Of a stretch of 64,000 nucleotides of DNA, positions 1 through 61,235 are shown in pieces; position 1 is the stretch's first letter; every line of letters begins with the position of its first letter. This DNA comes from Atrina japonica. Taxonomy: Eukaryota; Mollusca; Bivalvia; Pterioida; Pinnidae. Below the pieces are notes generated by a model that made no database searches, was not told the origin of the DNA, and worked only from the letters and a program-made list of their open reading frames with translations. The stretch lies in contig BROG01000265.1 of assembly GCA_030159075.1 (NCBI GenBank), positions 337,501-401,500 on the forward strand, written 5' to 3'. Made by a program: the position numbers and the translations under genes.

Positions 1-730
1 TTAAATTCAATATTTTTCAGCATGGGTTTGTATATAGTTTAATTAAGTCCTAGTGCATTTTAATTGGGGACACAATTTTTGGACACTGCATCAAAAGAAA
101 CTTTAATGGTAAATTGAAGTATTTGATGACAAATTAAGCATCTGTTTAAATGGTGCGAGATGTGCTGTCATGTCAAATTTTTATCAAAATTCAACAAATA
201 AAATCTTATAACTCTGTAATAGCAAAGGTCAAAATCCTAAGAATTGAAAGGTATCTAGTCTTCATGGAACCAAACATTGTGTAAAACTTTCAGAAGGATT
301 CATGAAAGCTGACTTGAATTATTGTCAAGCTTGTCACTTAATTTTTTTATGATTGAAGTCCCATAACTCTTTAATGACCAAATTAAGTAAAAATTGTTGA
401 AATTTGAAAAGTGCCTAGTCAAAGTGGAACCAAACATTGTGTTCTTTTCTTTTTAAGGATTTATAAAGGCAGACCCAAGTTAATGTGAGAAAAGTAAAGA
501 TGGACAGATAGACAACTGTACACCATTATGTGTCTGTCATAGACCAGTGTTTACAAATGATAAAATTTCTTTTATGGGAAATATTAATATTGGAATCTTC
601 GGTTTCTTAATTAAATTAAATTTAATTTTCTGTCTTAAAACCTTGCACCATTACCTTTGTAATTGCCATATAAATTGAGGTCTATGTCTAAGATTGTATT
701 TCCTTTATTTCTTTTTTTTCTTTTTTCCAG
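1..730. other. Intron sequence left of the first visible exon
   Basis: AT-rich sequence with no recognisable exon on either strand. It is assumed to be intron, because the first exon at 731 starts in phase 2 inside a SEA domain. Confidence 0.5.
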
Positions 731-48535
<47,805 letters not shown>

Positions 48536-49194
48536 AGTATTTTGAATTTTTCGATAAGCAGAGTGTTTCAGTATACTTATACTTGACAAGAGATATTTTA
48601 AACAGGTGGATCCAGATTGATAAAACTGAGGGGGTAGATGCCTGATCAACACAAAAATGTGCAGAAAAAATGGAACAAGAGCAAATCTGTTAGCAATCAC
48701 ATCTTGTTTGAGGTATCGTTAAAAAAGAATTTTCACAAGTTTGCAGTTGTGGGATTTTTTCTGGTATTATTACCGGTAATTATGTATAATCTACAGAATG
48801 ATGACAGCTAGTTGACCACTCTCGTTCTTTAAATATGTGTCAATTGCTGTAAACATCTGTAAAATACAACTGTTTGTGGCAGTTATTGGTGCAAACCGAT
48901 GTGTGTGTGTGTGAGTATGTGTCTGTGTTTGTGTATGTGTGTTGAATGGTTTCATAGCCTTTAGTTGTATGGGTTCACGGGTGTATTGTGTGTGATAGGA
49001 CAATATCTTTATGTTTCATGTTATATGTATCATTTATTTTTTTAACCTTCTGTAATTGTACCAACATTTTTATGAATTTAAGTTTTACATAAATAGTTGT
49101 GTGTATGTTTGTGCATGCATATGTACATGGACTTTTTTTAAAAAAGATAAGTTTTATGCAGATAGGTGCATTGTTATTTTTTGTATAAAATAAA
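48536..49194 (+). other. Probable 3' UTR
   Basis: Non-coding sequence after the stop, with a (TG)n stretch at 48900-48945. A candidate AATAAA lies at 49189-49194, followed by AT-rich sequence. Other AATAAA words exist downstream (for example 54516-54521), so the true 3' end is uncertain. Confidence 0.5.
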
Positions 49195-50840
49195 ATATTA
49201 CATTTAAGATCACCAGTATACTCATTCATATATGTAAAGTATATAATTTAAACTTTAGTTTGTAAAGTAAAGCTAAAATTAGCATATCTTTTATGTATGA
49301 TTATATATACATGTATATGGTCATTATACTGAGTATCACAGACAGTGATATTACGTTTCATACACTCACAACATAGAGGGCGCCATATATCATTGCTAGT
49401 ATTTACATGATGTGTGCTGTTTTGTAATGCCACCTAGTGGGAAATGTTTCAATGTTTGTTTTTTTTCAAAGCCACCTAGTGGAATTAATATGCTTTTTAA
49501 TATTACATACCGGTATATTCTTTGAGGATGTGTAGCCCATATTTTAACATGAATATAAACATGAGAATTTATGTTTTAAAACAAAACCTGATCCCACCCA
49601 CAAATTTAGTAATATACCCCAGTTCAACTCATACTGTATTTTTTAGACGGAAAATGTAGCTGAAGCTGGATAGTTTTTGTATTTTACCAATAACTCTGAA
49701 AATTAAACTTTCAAAAAGTTTAAAATTAAACCAGGAAGTAATTTGAGTAATTACTCAAATCTTGAGTACCATACTAAAATAATCATGTGTCCTCTCTTCA
49801 ATAACATTCAAGAGTCTAAGAAAGAACTATTATAATTAATGTGATTTTATAAAAGTTGAGTTTGACTAGATATTTAATTTGAGGGCAATGAAACTTAATG
49901 GTAAATATTCTAAAGAAGCATCGATATAAACAGGACACAGTTATTAGCAGTTATTGGTGCAAACTGATTTGTGCCTGTCAGTGTACATGTTTCCTTGTTG
50001 GCAGACTATGTGAATGGACAGATATGAATTCTGACCATGTTTTTATACTTAAACGGAAGCTTCATTCAGTTGATGTTATTTGTTAATATGCAGAGCATTA
50101 TAACCAACAGTTTTACTCTATATTTGAGTAAAGGATTAATGAAAATATACTTCAAAACTGTTTCACAGTTCTCCAGCTGTATGAGTTCATGGGTGTATTG
50201 TGCATGATAGGATAATACACTAGAACCTGTCTTGAAAAACCCCTCTCATTAAAGACCACTTATCTATAAAGACATTCTGAAATTAAACTAACTTTGCTAG
50301 ATAATCCTTTAAATAAAACCTCTTCTGAGAGACTAAATGTTCTTGTAAGACCACATTTCAGGGGCAGAAGTGGTGATCTCTCAAGAACGGTTTCACTGTA
50401 TGTTTATTTTTGGATTCAGTTGAAACTTTAATTTACCTTGCCCAGCTGACCTTACCTTTCTTCTGTAATTTTGTACCAAAATAATTGATTTCTATAGATT
50501 TAAGTTTTACATTTATAGTTGTGTGCGCAGACATATATAAGACATGTGTTACATGTTTATCCATCTCTCTCTGGTGTTTATGTATATACAGGTGCTTTAA
50601 TCTGAATTGTTATAAGTTTTATGCAGATGGGGACATTGTTATTTTTATATAAATGTCAAGATCACCAACATAATATTTAATTTTTGTACATATGATTTAA
50701 CATTTATTTTAGTGTGTAAAGCAAGCTAAAATTAGTATATTGTCTTAATGTATGACAACAGTCCTGATAATGTTAAATTACAGATGTTGATATTATTTTT
50801 TATACACTCAAAAACATAGAGGGCGCCACATGACATGCTA
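48870..50840. repeat. Diverged direct duplication of the 3' flank
   Basis: 48870-49400 and 49935-50840 share GCAGTTATTGGTGCAAAC, a GGGTGTATTGTG block, TTTAAGTTTTACAT, AAGTTTTATGCAGAT, AGCTAAAATTAG and CATAGAGGGCGCCA in the same order. The second copy is longer because it contains the element 50218-50402. Confidence 0.8.
50218..50402. mobile_element. MITE-like element in the second 3'-flank copy
   Basis: It starts CACTAGAACCTGTCTTG and ends AAGAACGGTTTCACTGTA; inside are TAAAGACCACTTATCTATAA and GTAAGACCACATTTC words. It is absent from the first copy of the duplication. Confidence 0.7.
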
Positions 50841-52990
50841 CGAGAAAAGGATAAACTGGTTCAAATATTTTGTATCAATTATACAGTCATCAGGTCTAAA
50901 ACTGTTGTAAAAACTTTCAATGTAATACAAACTGCACAATAATTACTGGCTTCCTTGCAGCACTATAACATCCAAGCACTGCTGGTTTCTTTCAATTATA
51001 TATAATATATAGTTATATAATGTCAAAGGGCATTTGTGTTGAAATGTGATAAATATACTTTCATGGAGCACCACATAACTTACATTTAAAAAACCCACAT
51101 TTTAGTGCCCAAGGCAATAATTCCACACATAAATTTGTTTTGCATTTTTGCATGCAAGCGTTATAGAAATACTGTATAGATTTAAGTGATGAAATGAAGC
51201 AATCACAGGCTTTGTTTCATTGAGAGAATTTTTACACGCAAGTTTTGATCAAATAAGCTCATCACATTTTTGTTTTGGATGTTTTTTTGTAAAAACAAAC
51301 AGCCTTTGATAATACATGTATACATTTGATTTTCATTAATACTTCTGTAGATATTAAATATTACATTATATATCTATGAGCTGTATAATGATGTTACAAT
51401 TTGGTGCTATTAGTTAAACAATTTATGCCAATATAAGAACAGATTAATGTGTGGTGGAAGTACATTTCCGTCCAATTTTTATTTTTTCTTTGTACTTTAC
51501 TAACCTAATGTATGAAATTTGTTTTATGTGGTCACAGACAACTAAATACTACAGAAATTGGTCGGTTGAAAAAGTGTAGGGAAAGTAGAGCTGCTATTTT
51601 TATGTAACCTCGTGTCTGATTGGTATACATTGTATCAATGAACATTTTCTTTTTATTTTTACAACGTAAAATAATGCATTAAGAATTAAAAATGCTGAAT
51701 CAGCATAATTTTTACTGGTACTTTAATATAATTAAAGCCAATTTTCAGAAAAGTGTCTAAATTGAGATTTCACTGTCCATTCATTGCGAACTGCTGGGTG
51801 TTGAAATATGTCTAGAAATGTCTTGTTGACAGAAAAACAAGATACATTTGTCCATAATTTATATTTATTTTCTGACAGTAGAAAGGACGCCAAACAGATT
51901 CATGTATAATTCATAGGTTAAGTCACTCTAAAGATGATATACATGTATACAGGAAAACTTTAACGTTGTCGCCAATGGAAAACTATTTAGTTGTCTTTGT
52001 CCTATGAGGTAATTCATCTTTAGGAGGAATTATATAAAACTTTATGAAATTCATGAATTTGAAAGTTAAACTACTACTTTGAAAACTTTAAATGGATAAA
52101 ATGGAGACTTTATCTATCAAGATACGACAGTTTTGTAACTTTACAATGTACGAGTATATACTAAAGACTGAGAACATGGCAATGAGTGAGTGTAATCTTT
52201 GTGAAATTTGAATACGCAAACTTAATCATCACAACAACTATTTAGACCAAGCAGACAAATAGATATTTTATGATGACTTCATTTAACACCACTCAAGTTT
52301 TCTATAGAAAAATTGCAAAAGTTTACACCCTGTGAAAATATCTGTGTTTACAGATTGTTATCATGTTGTCTAAGTCTTGTGTTTATATCACCATTGTGTT
52401 TCCATAGATGGTCTATCTGTTTATATTACACTTTATATAGGTTTGTGTTATATGTTTATAAAATTATGTGTTGTTGATATTATAGATTTGATTCATTACT
52501 TAGACCCGTACATTTGTAGATTCATAACAGACAAAAATATTGTAAGATCAATGTCATTCTTATAGTTTTTTTTTTCATCTTTTATTATTTCTCCATATTT
52601 GAAGAAGTTTGTTAGATGCAAACAATTTAAAAGTTTATAAAAAAAAATCCGGTCAGAGCATAAAAATATTTAATCTTTATTCATTTTAAATTTACTATCA
52701 TGTTTATGAGTATTTTACATTCCAGTTAGTGTCTGAAGTGTATTCTTTCACAAAATTTAATAAAAACGTCTATTTATTATTTTTTATCACAAAATATTCT
52801 TGTTAACTAGAAAGTGTTATTCTTTGCATTGTTGCAAATCTCACATCTCAAATTAAGGAGAACAGCAGTGAAAAGAGTTTTGTGATTTCATTATTTTAAC
52901 TATTTATAGAAAAGTTAATTGTCTCAAGGGTTGAGAACCCCTACTAATCTCACATCCCTAGTTAAGAATAACAGCAGTGAAAAAGAGTTA
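50841..52990. other. AT-rich sequence with nothing recognised
   Basis: No repeat family, RNA gene or exon-like ORF could be identified in this stretch on either strand. Confidence 0.6.
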
Positions 52991-53005
52991 TGTGGTTCCA
53001 TTATT

Positions 53006-53098
53006 TACCTCATTCATCCCTCAAGACACATTTGGACTTGCCTAAGTCATTGATGTATAGAAGAGTTCATTGTTTTTCAGGAGTTGATGAGTTAAACT
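53006..53098 (-). mobile_element. About 90-bp repeat, reverse copy
   Basis: TTACCTCATTCATCCCTCAA at the left, AGTTGATGAGTTAAAC at the right, with GACACATTTGGACTTG in between. Confidence 0.65.
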
Positions 53099-53139
53099 AT
53101 GTTAACCCCTGCAAAATATGTCAAATTCTAATTTGACTT

Positions 53140-53395
53140 TGATAGTTGTTTAATGCCACACAAGAATTTTTCTGTCACATGGTGGTGCCCAGTTTTTAGT
53201 GGTGGAGGAGAGAACCCGGTTACAATGTACCCAGGAAGAGGCCACCTGCCTTTTCTGCAAGTAAACTGACAAACTTTCTCACAAAATCAGCTTTAGCTCC
53301 AGCAGTACTTGGACCTGTGTTGACTGGAGTTGAGAGACTTCATGGTTTAAAGAGTGATGCTCTAACCACGGAGGCCACCATTGTGGAACCACGGG
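53140..53395 (-). mobile_element. SINE family B, reverse copy
   Basis: TTTAATGCCACACAAGAATT, GAGAACCCGGTTACAATGTA, GCAAGTAAACTGACAAAC and a tRNA-head relic near CTCTAACCACGGAGGCCACC. Confidence 0.8.
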
Positions 53396-54619
53396 CTCTA
53401 TAGTTGTATGTAATGTTTTAATTAGCTGTCGTTCTATCAAATTCATCAGTTAATCAGGGAAAATGTAATTTTACTGGAAATTAAAATTCTGACTTGACTA
53501 CCTGACAGTCTGTGAGAGAGCACTCTTAACAAACAACATAAGTTCATTATCATTTGATTAGGTAATCAGGACCAAATTTACTAAATTCTCAAACTTGACT
53601 TTTAGTTTATTATTTTGTTTATGTAGATATATGTAATACGTTTGCATGTGATGGAATAGAGAACACTTTATTACATTTTTATTAACATAAAAACTTTGTG
53701 ATAAATTTATTACCTCCCAATAGATAAATACCTTCAGTAAGGTACTCAAAAGTTCAGTATGTACTCAAACTATTTTTATGTATTTCTTAAGTTTTCTTGC
53801 ATAATTATTTAACAATTTTATGCCACGAGTATACAAAAATGTAAGTTTCAACATAAATTCTGTGTTTTCATTTTGAAATCCCAAATAATGTTATTTGAGC
53901 TTGATTATTGAATAAATTTTGTGATTCCGCGCTCTGACACTTGGTAATGGAATATTAAATTTTATACAAAATTTAAATATTTACAACGAAAACATGAAAC
54001 TAAACATGTTTGAAAATAATTTTCACAAAGTGTGCCTTGTGGCGTTTTAGCAACTGTTACATAATACGGGTAGCTCAAAGTGTCAAAATTTTATCTTGAC
54101 TCTAAAGATATTTTTTTCCTTGAACAGAATGTTTATAAATTTTTTTCCAGTTTTTATCAGTGCTTTTATTATCATTTTCAGTAGAATTATTCATCTATAT
54201 GTTTGTGATTTGTTTGTTGTCTTCACATATCGTATAATTTAAAGTGAATTTTTTTCTGAATATGTATTCTTGTGGGACAAATTTTTAATATTGTTGACTT
54301 ATTATCGCAGTATAAAACGTATGCCGACTCGTTACCATGGTTACATATTTATATATATATACATGTATATACGTATTGCTTACCTTTGTGTACATCACCT
54401 TTGTTAATCGGTTGTTCTGTTTACTTGTCATCCTTGGTGTATAAAAATAATGTCAGATATTTTTATTATTGTTTACAATTTTTCCATGCACTTTGTCAAC
54501 TTGTATCTTTTATAAAATAAATCTATAAATAAGCTGAAGGATTGCTTTGGTTTGTTTGTTGTTGTGGTGGTTTATGCTACAATTAATCAACAAGTTTTCA
54601 GTTATATTGTGACAGTTAT

Positions 54620-54702
54620 ATCGCATTTACCCCTAAAACCCCCATATGTACTAATCTAAGTCATTGATTTACAGAAGAGTCCATTGCTGTACAGGGGCTT
54701 AG
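54620..54702 (-). mobile_element. About 90-bp repeat, degraded copy
   Basis: It contains CTAAGTCATTGATTTACAGA and AGAGTCCATTGCTG. One end is unclear. Confidence 0.5.
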
Positions 54703-54781
54703 GTTCCACTGGAACTCGAGACTGCGATGATTTTTGTTTATAAACGCAATGCCCTTCCCACTGCACTCAACCACATATATG

Positions 54782-54786
<5 letters not shown>

Positions 54787-54816
<30 letters not shown>

Positions 54817-54915
54817 AGGGTTGTACTCATTTAGATGGTCCAAATTATTCACTTCTGTAAACATAAGTTTTTTTCAGTGAAATTGAACTCTGTTTCATTT
54901 TTTTTTTTTTTTTGT
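54787..54915. repeat. Short (TA)n and poly-T tracts
   Basis: (TA)n at about 54787-54814 and a long T run at 54897-54914, with nothing else between. Confidence 0.85.
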
Positions 54916-55728
54916 AGTGTGGGATAATTTCTTATGGAATTGAATTAGATATCCAAAAACCATCCTGTTTGGGACAAAGAGAAATTAATGAATTTTCTTA
55001 TTACTGAATTCCCAGGACCTGATGTCATCAATTTTACTCAATACTCAACTTCTATTTCATTATTTTAACTATATAATCGTTTGTAAAACTGTTGTAAAAC
55101 ATATTAATATTATTTTTCATCATTCACATGTTTGCGTCACACTTTTCCCTTAAGAATTAATAAATACGTTGATTACGAAACTCAATTTTTAAATATTTCC
55201 TAAATTTTCTTCAAATGGTCAATAATTTTAATCATTATGTACAATTGTATGCCGTCATTTTACAAATATGGCAAGTTACAGAATAAATTTTGCATGTTTT
55301 ACCTTAAAATCGTGAAAAATTAGTTGAGCTTGAGTAACGAATAAATTTGGTGATTCTGGGCCCGGATATCCTTACTTGCTTAAAAAACCATTTATATATT
55401 GCACGTGTTCGAGACATATTGCCCTGATGTGTCACAGTAACCAAATTTACATTAGACAAATGTTCTATCACCATTTGTCTAATTTCAATAACATTTCAAA
55501 TTAGAAAGTAAAAATACCATCATATTGCGTAACAGCTTTGGCAACAATAACTCCTTCCGGACACCTGGTCCTATCTCGTTTGGGATTCGCAATTGTTCTT
55601 CATGTTGAGACCATTGCACATCTAATTCGTCGTGTTCTAATGGACTTGAGCTTCGATTATTAATTGGTACTTCTTCATTTTCCCATTATTATATTTCTTG
55701 TAAAAATAAAACATAATAAAATATACAA

Positions 55729-55800
55729 TTATGGTTGTCTAGTGGTAGAGTGTTTGACTTACAAGGGCAAGGTCCTTTGTTCGATTGCCAGTTACGGGCA
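55729..55800 (+). pseudogene. tRNA-like relic 1
   Basis: GGTTGTCTAGTGGTAGAGTG resembles a D arm and GTTCGATTGCC a degenerate B box. The acceptor stem does not close. It is probably a SINE head. Confidence 0.5.
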
Positions 55801-55904
55801 TTTCAGACTTAAAAACCAAATAAATCGTTCATTATTGTTCTGTTTGAGATTTATACATGTAGCAGTGGTTAGGTATGTGATTTCCTTACTAGCTTGGCTA
55901 GTGA

Positions 55905-55982
55905 GTAACCCCTTTAACTCAATTGGCACAGCATCAGATTTATAATCCAGGGGTCATAGGTTCGATTCCAAGCAGAGAGTTA
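55905..55982 (+). pseudogene. tRNA-Ile(TAT)-like relic
   Basis: TTTAACTCAATTGGCACAGC (A box relic), loop TTATAAT with anticodon TAT, and GGTTCGATTCC (intact B box). The acceptor stem is degraded. It is likely a tRNA-derived SINE head or a dead tRNA. Confidence 0.55.
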
Positions 55983-57357
55983 TTTGCCCCTATGACATAC
56001 AAAACTTACGGCATGTTGGTATTAGTGGAGGAAAAAATCGAATATCAATATACATGAGGAAACACCACTGTCATCTCAGAAGTAAGCTGATAAACTCTAG
56101 TTCTCATAGAACCGTCGGATATAGTAGAAAGCAGAGTTATCTCCCGTCCTCTGTTAATTTATGTATTTTATGTTCTAATTCGCATTCTTAAACGAACATA
56201 AATAATTTATCAAATAAAACATAACTCACATCGGAGAAGTACCACTTGTCAAGAAGCGTTTATTAGCATTAATTACAAAGAATAAAACACGGAAACAGAG
56301 TGATGGTTAACGGAATCTGAAACGACACAATATAATAATTAACAAACTGACCAGTCTAAAAATATTAATTTGCTGCAAAACGCTTTCAACAAAAGCTTGA
56401 ATGACATTTCTATTCACCTGACAATAATTATAGGTATCAAAACACGAGGCAAGCAATTATTTCTTGAACACTGGTTCTCTCCCCCCATGAAAATAAAAAC
56501 TTACCGGGTTTAAATTGAGTTCATAAGGTAAACTACTCACTCACAAATTATTGACACAGGAATATCGCAGACCGCATTTGGTGTCAACGTTCCGCAAATT
56601 TTACAGTCTGTATAAGAGTCTTGTTTGCGATTACTCTTATTCACTAAGTGAAATGATGAGTTGCCTGTTCGATAGCAGTTGTTGGGACACTGTAACAGGA
56701 TTCATTTTCAACGTATTTCATTTGGATTTGACTGTGGACTCACGGCGGGTGTGATCTGTCAACAGGGGATGCTTACTCCTCCATGGCACCTGATCCCACC
56801 TCTTGATTTCCAGAGGACCGTGTTTGCCCAAATTTTACCAGATTTGTCTATATATCCTGGACGTCCTAAAGATTTAAACTTTGGTATCTTAGATTTTTTA
56901 TATATTAACATTAATAAGACATAACAACCGAACACTTGTTGATATATATACCTATGATAACAAAAACTGATAGACTCGGGAGACGATAAATATTCAGCTT
57001 CAAAGGGAATATTGGGATATAATGCACATGTCCTTTGATTTGCAGCTTCTTTTAAGTCCTGCTGTGTAGTTTGAAAGTTTTCTTTAATCCCTTTAATCTA
57101 CAGATGACTAATGTGTACCCGTATCTTATTCATGTAGGATTAAAATTTAGATTACATCTTTTTAAGCCGTATGATATATACCAGCATCGTAAAAAAGTTG
57201 TGGTTTTGAAAAAGAGGATTTAAAACATGATAACATCAGTGATGTATACAGTCAAATTCGATTTTATACATCGTTGATAATAGTAATCATGATGTTTATA
57301 GCAAACATTTATAACAGCTCATCATTTATTCTGAATTGAGACCTTCAATCGTAACTT

Positions 57358-57489
<132 letters not shown>

Positions 57490-57710
57490 GGGCTATATTG
57501 TAACATTAAAACATTAAAAGGGAATGATTAAACAATGATGAATTGATCTGACATGTATGACATTGTTATATTAAACTTCTTTATAACAATCTAGACTACG
57601 ATTTAAACATTTGATATAACATGAGGACCAGATTCATGTGTACGTTATTTGATTTGTTTCTTGCCAACTTGTACAGAATTGTTTTTTTTTTATTATTTCG
57701 GAACTACACA

Positions 57711-59690
57711 ACCTCATATGTGAATGTTTATGCTTGAATGTGTTGTTGTTTGTTGTGTGAACGTTTGTGTTAACATTTGTAAATGCTTATGCATGTGTTG
57801 AAGTATATATGTAAATGTATATACTTGTCTGTGTAAATGTTGTTTCTGTGAGTGAATATTTATGTGTGTATGTTTTAATGTTTGTATGTCAATGATTATG
57901 TGACTTGAATGTTTACACATAACATTATTAAAATCCAAATAACCTGCCGAGGTGGATTCTTGTGAACCCTTTTTGACATGGACGATTTTATATTTTAGGT
58001 AATAAAGCATAACATTAAAATTACACTGACTAGAGTAATCGTTCCTACTTGTCACTATACATAAGAAAATAATCCAATGCGGAATAAAACGTTTTTCCCG
58101 TGCAGCTTGTCATAACCGAAAAATGAGAAGAAACATTAGTATGTTAATCAGAAGGTTACTCCGCCCCGCCATTTTATTCGAATTGGATAATGTTTGTATG
58201 TATAGATGTGTGTATGTTTGTGAAACTGTGAATGTGTACTTCCTATGTATTTGTATGTATGCGTATGTGTACAATATATTTGTATGTGTTAATACGTGTA
58301 CACAAAATACGTGTATGTGTCGATGTTTGTATGTTCATGAATCAAAATACGTGTATAATTGTATTGTAAGTTGTATGTGTATGTTCATATATACTATGAA
58401 TCTATTAAAATTTTATACTGTATATAAAATATTGTGTGCTATCGTGTTGTGCGTGAATGTGTTTACTGTGTATGTGTATGCGTTAATGTTTGTATATTTG
58501 AGTGTATATACAATATATTTGTATGTGCAAATGTTTGTATGTTTGTGAATGTGTATATATAATATTAATACTTCATGTGAGTGAATGTGATATCTGTATA
58601 TAAAACTGTATGTGTGTATCGTGCTAATGTTTATATTTGTGCGTAAATGAATGTGTGTATTATTGTATGCCTAAATGACTGTATGCTTTAACAATGTTTT
58701 GTATATAAATGACTGAGTGTGTATCTTACATATACAATATATTTGTATGCCTAAATGACTGTATGTGTGCAAATGTTTTGTATGTTTGTGAATGTGTATG
58801 ATGTATGTGCGTATATTACAATACTTGTATGCAAATGTGAGTGAATGTGCATATACAATATATTTGTATACCTAAATGACTGTATGTGTGTATCTTACTT
58901 ACACAATATATTTGTATGCCTAAATGACTGTATGTGTGAATCTTACATATACAATATATTTGTATGCCTAAATGACTGTATGTGTGAATCTTACATATAC
59001 AATATATTTGTATGCCTAAATGACTGTATGTGTGAATTGACTGTACATCTTACATATACAATATATTTGTATGCCTAAATGACTGTATGTGTGAATCTTA
59101 CATATACAATATATTTGTATGCCTAAATGACTGTATGTGTGTATCTTACATATACAATATATTTGTATGCCTAAATGACTGTATGTGTGAATCTTACATA
59201 TACAATATATTTGTATGCCTAAATGACTAATATACAATATATTTGTATGCCTAAATGTGTATGTAATCTTACATATACAATATATTTAAATGTATGTGTG
59301 TAACATACACAATATATTTGTATGCCTAAATGTATGTGTGAATGTATGCCTAAATGACTGTATATACATATACAATATATTTGTATGCCTAAATGACTAA
59401 ATCTTACATATGCAATATGTTTGTATGTGAATCTGAATACATATACAATATATTTGTATGCCTAAATGTGTTTGTGAATCTTACATATACAATGAATCTG
59501 TATGTATGTGTGAATCTTTACACAATTTTGTATGTGTTGTATGTTTGTACATACACAATATATTTGTGCAAATGAATGTGTGAATCACAATACAATTATG
59601 TAAATGATTGTGTAACAGTTTTTGTATGCCTAAATGTGTATTGTGTATCTACAACAATATATTTGTATCATGTGTGTGAGTGTGTTTGTG
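57711..59690. repeat. TG-rich field with 48-bp minisatellite
   Basis: GTGAATGTTTATG-type simple sequence (57711-57900, 58180-58840) leads into a 48-bp tandem unit ATACAATATATTTGTATGCC...TGTATGTGTGAATCTTAC at about 58845-59480, degrading after that. A 16-codon unit produces ORFs on both strands. Confidence 0.9.
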
Positions 59691-59699
59691 CGCTGAATC

Positions 59700-60770
59700 T
59701 GTGGTTTTAACGTCACATTTGGAGGGAATAATGTGTCTTGTGTAGAGGGGCGCTAGTAGAACGTCATACTTCTACCGCTGACTAGCCTAAGTGAAAGTGA
59801 AGCCGAGTGCGTAAGTTTTTTTGTCAGGACAAAGCCTCTACCACTCTAAGACCTCTACATTGCCTCCTCGCGAACACAAACGGTAACTAGGTTATAATAT
59901 TCTAGACTTAATTGTGGAGGATATCGGAGCAGCAAGGACCCCGGAGATACAGTAACAGGATATGCCCTAGCACTCATCAATCTTGCTCCAGCCATGGGTT
60001 AAATGCCGGCCAGATGAGGGTCGATAACCTTGGGAGAAAAGTCACCTAGGGTAAAGAAATTCTTATATAAAACCTGGATAGACTGGCTTCACTAGTTTCG
60101 GAAGGCAACCATTCTACAGAAGGATACTTTGATAATAAATCCTTGGTCCTCTTGGTTGGGGGTTTGGCACTCAGTTAATCACTCAGTCCTGAAAAAAGTC
60201 AACTGAGTATTGAATCGCCAACAAGAATAATACCAGAAAACTTCATGCAGGAGAACCATGACGCTTACAAGGCCGATAGTCCTATCTACTACCAGAGCAA
60301 CCAAACTGGGAACATGGAATGTAAGAACTATGTATGAGGCAGGGAATGTTCTCAGATGGTAGTAAAATGCGTGCAAACAGTCTATTTCTGCTTGGTGTAT
60401 GTGAAACAATATGGACACAATTAGGACAGGTTAAGTTGAGAACAAGAGAGCTTTTGCTTTACTCACGCCACAAACAAGACAACAGTCCACACACACAAGT
60501 AGTAGCTCTGATGCTGTCGAAGATGACTGAGACAGCTCTGATTGGTTTGGAAGCTCATTGCCCTAGGATCATCAAAGTCATCTTAGAACAAAGGAGAAAA
60601 GGGTCAATTTAAAGAGCATTCAGTCTTATAATGGGAAATCATGATCTTGGTGATATGAATGAAAATAGAAAAAGACTAGCTGACCTAGTAAACCTAGTCC
60701 AACTAGTAAAGAGGAGATCAGACAAGCTATAAAACAGCTACAATTGTAAAAGCCTCAGGACGCGACAATA
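59700..60770 (+). pseudogene. Broken non-LTR retrotransposon fragment (endonuclease start)
   Basis: From ATG 60258 the frame reads M-T-L-T-R-P-I-V-L-S-T-T-R-A-T-K-L-G-T-W-N-V-R-T-M, the start of an apurinic endonuclease domain of LINE-type elements. A frameshift and two stops occur near 60357; the shifted frame continues M-R-A-N-S-L-F-L-L-G-V-C-E-T to about 60610. A piece near 60714 (E-I-R-Q-A-I-K-Q-L) belongs to the region before the reverse transcriptase, so about 1 kb is deleted between. 59700-60257 is probably its 5' leader. Confidence 0.75.
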
Positions 60771-61029
60771 TATAATATATATAATATAATATATTTGCAT
60801 ACATGTATTTTATTTGTGTATGTGTATGCATCCTGTAAAGAATTTTAAAAAATGCCACTTGAAGGAAAGCAACACCAGCTTTACGGTAAAAAAACCCATA
60901 TTTTGACCTTTGCTATAGACTGTCGACAATTCCATGACAGTTATACAACGCACTAAGCCTCCCGTGACACGGGATCTCTGTTTTATGTTTATATGAACGA
61001 TTGACAAAAAAGTTATGTCAATTTATATT

Positions 61030-61235
61030 AATGTCTTTCGATGGCCCTGATGTTGGCGTGCAGGGGTCCTTACTGTGGGAGGAAACCGGAGTACGTACAG
61101 GAGAAAACCCACGTGTCCGACTTGGCGATCACTCTACCATCTCAAATACTTCCCTGTCGAAATCAAGGACCGAACCCAGATCACATTGTTGATAATGCAA
61201 GTGCGCTAACCACTGCGGTACTCGGACACCACAGT
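61030..61235 (-). mobile_element. SINE, third family, reverse copy
   Basis: GATGTTGGCGTGCAGGGGTC, GGGAGGAAACCGGAGTACGT, then an inverted head near AGTGCGCTAACCACTGCGGT. Shared with 36068-36250. Confidence 0.65.

Larger units (their letters stand above)
55530..56860 (+). mobile_element. Retroelement relics related to an oyster-type repeat
   Basis: ACTCCTTCCGGACACCTGGT near 55548 and GGATGCTTACTCCTCCATGG followed by CACCTGATCCCACCTC at about 56766-56795 recall a repeat I remember as abundant in bivalves. Between them, 56578-56660 encodes S-T-F-R-K-F-Y-S-L-Y, which matches the minus strand at about 62300-62380. All frames are broken. Confidence 0.45.

Noticed and set aside
54272..54520. 82-residue ORF, mildly hydrophobic
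   Set aside because: It is an isolated chance ORF in AT-rich sequence with no supporting feature.
58845..59237. Repetitive ORFs on both strands
   Set aside because: They are translations of the 48-bp minisatellite.
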